A stretch of DNA of 6,060 nt from an uncultured Lachnospiraceae bacterium. Lineage in GTDB: Bacteria > Bacillota > Clostridia > Lachnospirales > Lachnospiraceae. The translations under genes and the position numbers were made by a program. Below, piece by piece: positions 1-5,574 of this stretch. The stretch's first letter is position 1. Each line of letters begins with the position of its first letter. The stretch lies in NCBI GenBank assembly GCA_910585065.1, contig CAJUCG010000214.1, positions 1 through 6,060 of the forward strand. The letters run 5' to 3'. The notes under the pieces were generated by a model that searched no databases, had not been told where the DNA came from, and worked only from the letters and a program-made list of their open reading frames with translations.

Positions 1-134
1 ATCTGTCGATATTATACCATATCGTTCCGATATGGTGCCTCCGGCGGATGCGCACAGTTCACAAAAGCAATTGTCCTCCCGTTGGTCGGACGTGAACTGG
101 CGCAGGTATAATATCTGTCGATATTATACCATAT
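1..134. repeat. GC-rich palindromic repeat element bounded by 22-base direct repeats
   Basis: Bases 1-22 and 113-134 are identical, and the left copy probably continues beyond the window. Three inverted repeats are visible. Arms 16-24 and 28-36 (accatatcg/cgatatggt) enclose 3 bases. Arms 50-62 and 92-103 form 12 pairs (gcgc plus cagttcac) with A54 bulged, and 73-76 can pair with 88-91 inside this hairpin. Arms 105-114 and 121-130 (ggtataatat/atattatacc) enclose 6 bases. The stretch 37-104 is 41/68 G+C, against very AT-rich DNA from 135 on. There is no convincing gene; short open frames on the minus strand look incidental. It resembles a dispersed REP- or MITE-like intergenic element or one unit of a 112-base tandem repeat. 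Which of these it is cannot be told from one window. Confidence 0.75.
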
Positions 135-249
135 AGAAAAAATTCATGCAATAAAAGAAATTCTTACGATTTTTTATTGTAGAATAAAGGACAGTTTTGC
201 TTTTTTAAAAGGAATTTAAGTATTAGAACGGAAATAAAAAACAAGGATG

Positions 250-278
250 TTGACAATATATAAATCTCCAGATAAAAT
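250..278 (+). promoter_or_regulatory. Sigma-A type promoter of the dehydrogenase gene
   Basis: The -35 box TTGACA (250-255) is a perfect consensus and is followed by a 17-base spacer and the -10 box TAAAAT (273-278). Transcription should begin near 285, giving a leader of about 43 bases before the ATG at 328. The in-frame ATG at 247 lies upstream of this start point and would not be in the transcript. Confidence 0.8.
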
Positions 279-312
279 AGATAAAGTACGTATAGTTACA
301 AAAAAATTAATT

Positions 313-318
313 AAGGAG
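313..318 (+). promoter_or_regulatory. Ribosome binding site fixing the start at 328
   Basis: AAGGAG is 9 bases before the ATG at 328. The alternative ATG at 247 has only a weak AAGG immediately before it, with no proper spacing. This site and the promoter therefore agree on the shorter protein. Confidence 0.8.
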
Positions 319-327
319 ACATTAAAG

Positions 328-1395
328 ATGGGTGACAAACAGCGAAATTATATTGCAATTCCAGCATTTTTAAAGGTGGAGAGCGGTGCGCTTGCAAAAA
401 TTGGGGGCTATCTTAAAAGCCATCAGCTGAACAAGGTGGTGATTTATTTTGGCAACGGTCTGATCGATATGTTTGGCAGCACTGTGATGGAGTCCTTGCG
501 GGCAGCAGAAGTTGAGGTATTGGAATACCGGGAGATCGACACAGTGCGCTTAGAGGATATTAACGAGTTGGCATTTAGTCTGCCAAATAAAACTCAGGTC
601 GTCATCGGACTTGGCGGCGGAAAAGTGATTGATGCGGCAAAATATGTAGGATTTTTACAAAAAATTCCATTTATCAGCGTTCCGACTTCCTCGTCAAGTG
701 ATGGTTTTTCAAGTGCCAGCGCGTCCTTGTTGGTCAATGGCAGACGGCATTCTGTCCCTGCCCGGATCGCCTATGGGATTGTGGTGGACTCAGAAGTGAT
801 AAAAAGTGCGCCAATACGTTTCCTGTATTCCGGGATCGGTGACATGATCTCCAAGATCACTGCATTATATGACTGGCTGTTTGAGGAAGCACACGGCGCG
901 TCCAAGGTGGATGATTTCGCGATGATGATTGCAAAAAAAGCAGTCAACAGTTTTGTGCGCACTCCGTTTTCTGATATCAAAGAAAATCTGTTTTTAAAAG
1001 AACTGATGGACTCACTTGCAATGAGCGGCATTGCCAATGAAATTGCGGGCAGCAGCGCACCGACCAGCGGCAGTGAACATCTGATCTCCCATGCGCTTGA
1101 CAAAATATTAGAAAATCCGCAGCTGCACGGTGTGCAGGTGGGAATTGCAACTTATCTGATGAGTATTGTGCAGGATCACCGCTATCAAAGAGTGCATACA
1201 GTCTTGTCGGAAACGGGATTTTTTGATTATGTGGAAACATTAAATCTTGATGTGGAAGATTATATTATGGCAATTGATATGGCACCGTCCATCAAGCCAT
1301 TCCGGTATACCTATCTGCATGAAGAAGGGTATCGGGAGAGGGCAAAGGAAGTTTTAAAAACAGATGAGACGCTTCGGAGGATCTTTCATATCTAG
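328..1395 (+). CDS. sn-Glycerol-1-phosphate dehydrogenase-like, metal-dependent NAD(P) oxidoreductase
   Basis: The 355-residue product belongs to the dehydroquinate synthase/iron-type alcohol dehydrogenase superfamily and is closest to the glycerol-1-phosphate dehydrogenase (EgsA/AraM) branch. These soluble cytoplasmic enzymes interconvert dihydroxyacetone phosphate and sn-glycerol-1-phosphate with NAD(P)H. Visible landmarks are the nucleotide-binding GLGGGKVID (94-102), PTSSSSDG (119-126), GIGDMISKITALYDW (169-183), SGSEHLISH (247-255) and HG (267-268). D172, H251 and H267 are the expected divalent metal ligands, so the site looks intact. Length is normal for the family. An upstream in-frame ATG would add 27 residues (MLTIYKSPDK...), but these are not family-like and overlap the promoter. 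In Bacillus, AraM supplies glycerol-1-phosphate to PcrB for an ether lipid; no pcrB-like gene is seen here, so the physiological substrate is open. The gene appears monocistronic. Family assignment is strong, exact substrate moderate. Confidence 0.9.
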   Translation: MGDKQRNYIAIPAFLKVESGALAKIGGYLKSHQLNKVVIYFGNGLIDMFGSTVMESLRAAEVEVLEYREIDTVRLEDINELAFSLPNKTQVVIGLGGGKVIDAAKYVGFLQKIPFISVPTSSSSDGFSSASASLLVNGRRHSVPARIAYGIVVDSEVIKSAPIRFLYSGIGDMISKITALYDWLFEEAHGASKVDDFAMMIAKKAVNSFVRTPFSDIKENLFLKELMDSLAMSGIANEIAGSSAPTSGSEHLISHALDKILENPQLHGVQVGIATYLMSIVQDHRYQRVHTVLSETGFFDYVETLNLDVEDYIMAIDMAPSIKPFRYTYLHEEGYRERAKEVLKTDETLRRIFHI

Positions 1396-1412
1396 TAGCC
1401 GTAACATAAGCG

Positions 1413-1781
1413 AGAAATTATCATGGCTTTGTATAGGGATTGATGGTGGATTTAGCTGATTATGCGATTACCTCAAACAGAGAGAGCGGTTATGGTAGAT
1501 ACGATATTATGTTAAAACCAAAGGAAGGCAAAAATTTGCCGGCAATTATTATTGAATTTAAGGTACATGATTCAAATGATGGTAAAGATTTAGCTGCGAC
1601 GGTTTTGACCACATTAAAACAGATTGAGGAAAGGAAGTATGCGGCTTCCCTAATTACTGAAGGAGTTTCAAAGAAAAATATCAGGGAGTATGGTTTTGCC
1701 TTTTAGGGGAAGACTGTTTTAATCGGCGATAATCGACAAAAGGTTGATTCTATAATAAAATCAGCAGAAAACGCGATGTAA
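1413..1781 (+). pseudogene. Decayed C-terminal fragment of an AAA-ATPase-like/PD-(D/E)XK nuclease-domain protein
   Basis: Reading one frame through gives RNYHGFV*GLMVDL, then SNRESGYGRYDIML, PAIIIEFKV, ALLITEG-like text, YGFAF*GKTVLIG and finally a TAA. This matches the last ~120 residues of the Lachnospiraceae/Bacteroides proteins that pair an AAA-ATPase-like domain with a C-terminal PD-(D/E)XK domain (PDDEXK_9, formerly DUF1703). The nuclease-fold signature is kept: D of GRYD and E-F-K of IIEFKV. Two amber codons interrupt it. The TAG at 1434-1436 sits where the family has Leu (TTG to TAG is one change), and the TAG at 1704-1706 sits where Glu, Gln or Lys would be one change away. The N-terminal ~400 residues, including the ATPase part, are absent; the remnant begins 17 bases after the dehydrogenase stop. 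The 88-codon open stretch from TTG 1440 to 1706 is the middle of this remnant, without a ribosome site. The intact family is often multicopy; its function is poorly defined. Confidence 0.8.
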
Positions 1782-1819
1782 AAGAGGAGGATAATGCAAA
1801 GTAGATAGATTTATTTTGA

Positions 1820-1847
1820 GGGAGGCTGCAGCCTCCCCTTTCTTTTG
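1820..1847 (+). terminator. Rho-independent terminator
   Basis: An 18-base perfect palindrome (gggaggctg/cagcctccc, 1820-1837) folds as a 7-bp GC-rich stem with a TGCA loop and is followed by c-ttt-c-tttt. The T-rich tail lies only on the right, so it works for plus-strand transcription from the dehydrogenase gene and the remnant behind it. It is not oriented to stop the convergent regulator gene. Confidence 0.75.
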
Positions 1848-1868
1848 GCAGGCGAAAGTTTAGCATGG

Positions 1869-1938
1869 TATTTGCTGATTCTGACTATGCAAGTTAATCA
1901 TGGAAATTTCCTGTTCTGACTATGCAAATTAATCATGG
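1869..1938 (-). repeat. Two-copy 35-base tandem repeat at the 3' end of the regulator gene
   Basis: On the minus strand, units 1938-1904 and 1903-1869 both begin CCATGATTAA(T/C)TTGCATAG. The first 25 bases differ at one position; the last 10 (CAGGAAATTT versus TCAGCAAATA) are more diverged, with an apparent one-base shift. A third CCATG begins directly after, at 1868-1864. Thirty-five is not a multiple of three, so the duplication shifts the frame. The present frame stops inside the second unit (TGA, 1900-1898). With a single unit the protein would end MINLHSQNQQIPC and stop at TAA 1862-1860. Confidence 0.8.
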
Positions 1939-2380
1939 CAACCACCTGACTTTGCATCTCCTCCACAACATCTACTTGAACTCTGCCCATCTGTTTTTCT
2001 AACTGTACAAGATCATTTTCTGGAAATATCTGTTTAATAAAATGATTTGTTTCGGGGGAAGCTCCTAATAGTGCAATGGCAAGAGAGTCCATGTCAAATT
2101 CTTTTAATGCCTCCCGTATTTCCTCACCGGGAACAGTTCTGATTTGCTCAAATTCCGAGACGTACTCAGGGATAAGCTTTGGCTCTAAGATTTCGTTTAT
2201 TGTAATTTTGTATAATTTGGAAATTTTTAGCAAAATATCCAGATCGGGAATGGTAGTTCCTGTTTCCCATTTAGAAACAGCCTGTCGGGAAACCCCACAG
2301 TATTCTGCTAAATTTTCCTGAGTATAATGATGGCTTTTCCGAAGAAATTGTAAGTATTTAGAGATCAAAATAGTATTCAT
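1898..2380 (-). CDS. XRE-family DNA-binding regulator with a FliG C-terminal-like domain
   Basis: The 160-residue protein starts with a Cro/C1-type helix-turn-helix (about 7-64). TQENLAEYCGV (20-30) is helix 2, SRQAVSKWE (31-39) the recognition region, and IPDLDILLKISKLY (44-57) completes the fold. The C-terminal part (about 88-152) reads like the FliG C-terminal domain: LKEFDMDSLAIALLGAS (92-108), then MGRVQVDVVEEMQSQVV (131-147), compared with the family pattern L.EVD...LA.ALKGAS...MGPVR..DVEEAQ..I. The intervening charged helix of FliG is poorly kept and about 3 residues shorter, so flagellar torque is unlikely; a protein-protein contact or sensing role is inference. The FliG EHPQ motif is absent. 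Start: AAAGGAGG (2396-2389) lies 8 bases before the ATG. The last residues (RKFP) result from a tandem duplication. It is transcribed away from the lipoprotein gene and may repress itself or that gene. Helix-turn-helix call near certain; FliG likeness from remembered family patterns. Confidence 0.92.
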   Translation of the reverse strand: MNTILISKYLQFLRKSHHYTQENLAEYCGVSRQAVSKWETGTTIPDLDILLKISKLYKITINEILEPKLIPEYVSEFEQIRTVPGEEIREALKEFDMDSLAIALLGASPETNHFIKQIFPENDLVQLEKQMGRVQVDVVEEMQSQVVAMINLHSQNRKFP

Positions 2381-2402
2381 AAGAAATTCCTCCTTTATTG
2401 CT

Positions 2403-2431
2403 ATTATAAGATGTATTTGGGATGAAGTAAA
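2403..2431 (-). promoter_or_regulatory. Promoter of the XRE regulator gene
   Basis: On the minus strand, TTTACT (2431-2426) and a perfect TATAAT (2408-2403) are separated by 17 bases. The expected start near 2396 leaves a leader of only about 16 bases, so the ribosome site AAAGGAGG sits at the very 5' end of the message. Confidence 0.7.
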
Positions 2432-2519
2432 GAATCTATTGGGTGCGATAAAGCAAATGGGGGTTGCTGATAGTCTTTCCTATTTAACTGTGGATAGGAA
2501 AGCGGGGATGGAAGAGTAG
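2421..2519 (+). pseudogene. Possible decayed coding fragment
   Basis: One plus frame reads DEVKNLLGAIKQMGVADS followed by LSYLTVDRKAGMEE and a TAG (2517-2519). The residue mix is protein-like, and the frame then stays open, reading TIGIDFNKIYTIFEKHYL, to a TAA at 2628-2630. There is no ribosome site for the only internal ATG (2457). The stretch overlaps the regulator's promoter, so it is not a functional gene. I do not recognise a family. It could be a remnant of a gene lost between the two present genes, or chance. Confidence 0.25.
2475..2502. promoter_or_regulatory. Inverted repeat between divergent genes, possible operator
   Basis: Arms ctttcctat (2475-2483) and ataggaaag (2494-2502) match perfectly with a 10-base centre. 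No T-run follows on either strand, so it is not a typical terminator. It lies about 45 bases upstream of the regulator's -35 box and about 200 bases upstream of the lipoprotein promoter. Two-fold symmetry suits a dimeric XRE protein, but binding is inference. The remainder of the 373-base intergenic region shows only the two promoters and the weak coding scrap. Confidence 0.35.
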
Positions 2520-2701
2520 ACAATAGGGATAGATTTTAATAAAATATATACTATTTTTGAAAAACATTATCTTATATTCCGCAAACGACATAGACACTCT
2601 TCGCTAAGTATGTTAATATACAACATATAAAGCATAAGATGGTATCTGATTTTGGGGGAAATATTTACATAATGGGTAAATTTGGAAAAATAGTTGATAT
2701 A

Positions 2702-2730
2702 TTGATTGCTATAGCATCATTATATAGAAT
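2702..2730 (+). promoter_or_regulatory. Promoter of the first lipoprotein gene
   Basis: TTGATT (2702-2707), a 17-base spacer and TAGAAT (2725-2730) make a good sigma-A type promoter. The start should fall near 2737, a few bases ahead of the ribosome site AAGGAG (2741-2746), which is 7 bases before the ATG. Confidence 0.6.
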
Positions 2731-2753
2731 AAATTAGGGAAAGGAGAGTTTTA

Positions 2754-4826
2754 ATGAATAAGCGTTTTCTAATTTTGACAATTTTATTATGTGGTTTAAT
2801 TTTTTCCGCCTGTGGAAAGGGGAATGAGAATAATAACAATGAAAATATAGACCTGGAAGAATATGGAAAAGAAGACAACAGTATTTTAAATGGAAATCAA
2901 CAGGAAGATCCGGAAACCGCTCCAGCCGAAGCAATTACATATTATGAAACTGAGACTGTCAATCTGATCTGCCCGGGAGAAAACGGGGCAATCTATATTT
3001 ATAGCCGGAAAGGGAAAAAGATTTGCGAGTATAATGCGGAGGGGGAATGTGTAAAAGAATATCCGTTAAAGGAGAAGGATATTTATTCCATTTCTTATCT
3101 AAATGGAATTCTTTACTATATTAACTCCGGTCAGTTATATACGATGGATTTAGAAACTGGTACATCCGAGGCAATCTATACCTTTGACGGGGACAGATTC
3201 TTTTTTGGGCGAATGGTTGCGCTGGAAGATTCTCTTTATATTCTTCGAAAAGAACAATATAAAGAGGAATGGGCGGATGTGCGTTTTGAGGATGAAGATG
3301 GATATACCTATGAGGGGGAGGAATTGCTCTGTTTTCATTTATCTACTGGAGAGATGGAAGCGTTGGATATTTCAAATATCAAACAGATCAATAAAAAGAG
3401 TAACGGAGAATTGTTAATTTATGCCTATGATGAAGAGGGAGGATTTTATTTTACTGTTTATCATACAGACGGGACTTTAGAGGAAAAGCGATACACGGGG
3501 ATAAAGTTTGGAACAGTAAATGATATTGCTTACGATGAAGATTTTGATCGAATCGTTTGTAATGATTTTACGGGGATATTTCTGACCAAACTGGATGATC
3601 TTTCTGGTAAGGCATATGCCTATGAAAATATATCTATTGGCTATAATACCTTAACTTGTGTAGAGGGTTTTACCTATGATCTTTTTACCATAGAAAGAAA
3701 AGATTTTCTTGTTCGTCTACAAAATCGTTTACTTGTACGGGATACGCCGACATTAAAAGGATATACTCTGAATAGTTTTTATAACCCTAAGCGTTATGGT
3801 TATCCTATTGATTGTGAAAAAGTTACAGAAGAGGAAATGGCTATGGCATTACTTGCAGGGGATTCAGATTACGATTTTTTAATTTTAGACTCCGACTGGC
3901 AAATTGCCCGAAATATTCAAAGGTTGGGGGCATATTATCCACTGAATTCTCTAAATGGACTGAATGCGCTTTTGGAAGATAGCCATTCATATGTGAGGGA
4001 AGCGGCAACAGTAAAAAACGGCGATCTTTGGATGTTGCCGTTAAATGTAGAATGTCCTATTTTGTTTTATAATGAAAATCTGATTAAGGAATATGGAATT
4101 ACTCTTGAACATCTTTCCACATATACCGAGTTGATTGAGAGGACGATAAAATTGCCAAATGACGGTTCGATATTATATTCTCTTCTTTATTATCTTATGA
4201 CATCAGATATTACAAATCAATATCTTGGAAATTATGCCATTGAAAATAATCGGGCAGATTTTCACAAAGATATATTTCGAACCTATTTAGATATTATGCG
4301 TAAATTTGACGAGAAGGAAGATCGGGGAGATATTTTGTTCAATACTCGATCTCTTTATCCTTATACAACTATGGATAAAGAATATTATACCAATATGCTA
4401 TTTGCTATGGAAAGAAGTACAATAGCAGATGGAGGACCAGGTTTTCGCTATGATAAATATGAATTTATTCATGCCCTTCCCGCACCAAGCTTGTTAGAGA
4501 AAGAAAAATTTAAAAATCAGGCAATGGTAAGGCTGATTGTGATAAATCCAAATTCAGAAAAATTAAAATCGGTTCTTGAATATATGAATGAAGTATGTGA
4601 AGGGATTCGAAAAGATGAATATTCGCTTATGCTTAAAACAAATGATTTTAGTGATAAACCTCTCTGGCAGGAAATGCAGGCAATTCTTGCGGATGCAGAA
4701 ATATATTTTAAGTATCCATATGAAATCATTGTAGATGAAATGAACGCTTACCGGAAAAAAGGGCAATCTTACGAGGATACGATAAATGAGATGGAGCGCA
4801 AGATGAATATGTATTTAAATGAATAA
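2754..4826 (+). CDS. Lipoprotein with beta-propeller-like region and solute-binding-protein-like region
   Basis: The 690-residue product begins with a lipoprotein signal: N3-K4-R5 charges, a hydrophobic core, and a lipobox-like I-F-S-A-C with C20 the likely lipidated residue (Phe at -3 is less usual). An Asn/Glu-rich linker follows (21-60). Residues about 65-330 contain repeated short beta-type units such as GENGAIYIYSRKGKKICEY, NGILYYINSGQLYTMDLETG and GELLIYAYDEEGGFYFTVYH, suggesting a propeller-like fold. From about 335 the text resembles family 1 ABC extracellular solute-binding proteins: AGDSDYDFLILDSDW (368-382), NGDLWMLPLNVECPILFYNE (422-441), NLIKEYGI (442-449) and INPNSEKLKSVLEYMNEV (597-614). 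It should sit on the outer face of the membrane. No ABC permease or ATPase is near, so transport is unproven; a surface receptor or sensor role is equally possible. A paralogue follows downstream. Codon use is AT-rich compared with the dehydrogenase gene. Lipoprotein call firm, ligand unknown. Confidence 0.9.
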   Translation: MNKRFLILTILLCGLIFSACGKGNENNNNENIDLEEYGKEDNSILNGNQQEDPETAPAEAITYYETETVNLICPGENGAIYIYSRKGKKICEYNAEGECVKEYPLKEKDIYSISYLNGILYYINSGQLYTMDLETGTSEAIYTFDGDRFFFGRMVALEDSLYILRKEQYKEEWADVRFEDEDGYTYEGEELLCFHLSTGEMEALDISNIKQINKKSNGELLIYAYDEEGGFYFTVYHTDGTLEEKRYTGIKFGTVNDIAYDEDFDRIVCNDFTGIFLTKLDDLSGKAYAYENISIGYNTLTCVEGFTYDLFTIERKDFLVRLQNRLLVRDTPTLKGYTLNSFYNPKRYGYPIDCEKVTEEEMAMALLAGDSDYDFLILDSDWQIARNIQRLGAYYPLNSLNGLNALLEDSHSYVREAATVKNGDLWMLPLNVECPILFYNENLIKEYGITLEHLSTYTELIERTIKLPNDGSILYSLLYYLMTSDITNQYLGNYAIENNRADFHKDIFRTYLDIMRKFDEKEDRGDILFNTRSLYPYTTMDKEYYTNMLFAMERSTIADGGPGFRYDKYEFIHALPAPSLLEKEKFKNQAMVRLIVINPNSEKLKSVLEYMNEVCEGIRKDEYSLMLKTNDFSDKPLWQEMQAILADAEIYFKYPYEIIVDEMNAYRKKGQSYEDTINEMERKMNMYLNE

Positions 4827-4999
4827 GTATTTGAAAAGATTTGAATTTTCATGTAATTGGGCAGAAGTTTACATAACTGTTGTCCAGATAATAAAAACTT
4901 AGAGGAAAGTAGAGAATAAGATCTATTATATAAAGAATAATTATCTTTGTTGTTGTTCAAATAATATATACTACTATTTTACAGGATTATTTTAAATAG

Positions 5000-5140
5000 A
5001 TTACTGACAGCTATGAATTGGAAGCATATTATATAGTAAATGATTATATGTATATTGTTTATTCTGTATATGGTAATGGAATTGAATATGAAGAAATGAT
5101 TGCATTGAATCTTACTATAGATGATACACTTCTAAAATAA
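5000..5140 (+). pseudogene. 46-codon C-terminal coding remnant
   Basis: Right after a TAG (4997-4999) one frame stays open for 46 codons to TAA 5138-5140, reading SYELEAYYIVNDYMYIVYSV, then YGNGIEYEEMIALNLTIDDT and LLK. The pattern of alternating tyrosine and hydrophobic residues followed by a MIALNL strand resembles one blade of the propeller-like lipoproteins on either side (compare LYTMDLETG in the first paralogue). There is no start codon with a ribosome site. It may be the tail of a deleted third member of the family; this is inference, and chance is possible in such AT-rich DNA, although stops are expected to be frequent there. Confidence 0.35.
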
Positions 5141-5415
5141 AAAGGTTTTATATGTTTTTTTATTATTTTCTGTTTAGTAATAATAAAATTTAATATACAG
5201 ATTATAATTTAACAAGAAATAATAAATGAAAAGCAAAATATGATAAGATTTTTAGAAAAAATAGTTTATAATAAGATATAGTTACATAAGGTATTGTGAT
5301 AAATAATTGATATATATTTGGCATATTTATGTCATATATATAAGCAGTAATTGCGAAAATTAAATATGAATATTGTTATAGCAGATATAATTTGTGTAAG
5401 TAGGTATCAAAAAAT

Positions 5416-5456
5416 TATATGTTTGGGGGATTTTTAATCTATCCCTCAAACATATA
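5416..5456. terminator. Long hairpin, possible terminator
   Basis: Arms 5416-5431 and 5441-5456 pair over 16 bases with one G-T wobble (5426/5446) and a 9-base loop; the core is gtttgggggat against atccctcaaac. Read on the minus strand the stem is followed by aattttttg, a good U-tract; read on the plus strand only gtttg follows. It would thus stop minus-strand transcription best, although no minus-strand gene lies to its right within the window. It could insulate the downstream gene, or be a mobile palindromic element. Confidence 0.5.
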
Positions 5457-5556
5457 GTTTGAAAAAGGATAAAATAGATTTATTAAAACAGAATATAAAT
5501 TGGAATATTACTTAATAAAAAATATCCCGATAGAATTATAAAAGCAGAATCCGTTA

Positions 5557-5564
5557 AAAGGAGG
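5557..5564 (+). promoter_or_regulatory. Ribosome binding site for a TTG start
   Basis: AAAGGAGG precedes TTG 5575-5577 by 10 bases. The next in-frame ATG (5593) would remove the charged N-terminus of the signal peptide, so the TTG is the supported start. A possible -10 box, TAGAAT, is at 5531-5536, but its -35 (TTACTT, 5508-5513) is weak. Confidence 0.75.
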
Positions 5565-5574
5565 AATTTTTTCA

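Larger units (their letters stand above)
4827..5574. other. Long AT-rich intergenic region between the lipoprotein paralogues
   Basis: These 748 bases hold no intact gene. A coding scrap (5000-5140) and a long hairpin (5416-5456) are the only structures I can support. No clear GC-rich terminator follows the first lipoprotein gene; a weak AT-rich hairpin at 4918-4946, followed by ttgttgttgttc, is the best candidate. Bases 5161-5400 are extremely AT-rich (7 of 60 G+C at 5161-5220) and show nothing recognisable. Confidence 0.6.

Noticed and set aside
149..179. Hairpin caataaaa/ttttattg as a terminator
   Set aside because: The stem is only 8 A-T-rich pairs with a long loop, in AT-rich DNA where this is expected by chance.
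247..327. N-terminal extension of the dehydrogenase from ATG 247
   Set aside because: The stretch contains the gene's own promoter, its start lacks a spaced ribosome site, and its residues do not resemble the family's N-terminus.
771..1240. Minus-strand open frames inside the dehydrogenase gene
   Set aside because: They are antisense to a well-conserved enzyme, have no ribosome sites and no recognisable motifs.
1440..1706. An independent small gene of 88 codons
   Set aside because: It starts at a TTG without a ribosome site, and homology-like text continues both before the start and after the stop in the same frame, so it is the middle of a decayed gene.
1434..1706. Amber recoding (TAG read as an amino acid)
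   Set aside because: TAG ends the dehydrogenase gene as a normal stop, and the remnant also lacks its N-terminal part, so plain decay is the simpler explanation.
1869..1938. CRISPR-like repeat
   Set aside because: There are only two adjacent units without true spacers, and they overlap a coding end; it is a tandem duplication.
4517..4960. Minus-strand open frames over the end of the first lipoprotein gene
   Set aside because: They are antisense to the clear lipoprotein frame or lie in AT-rich spacer, with no ribosome site or family-like sequence.
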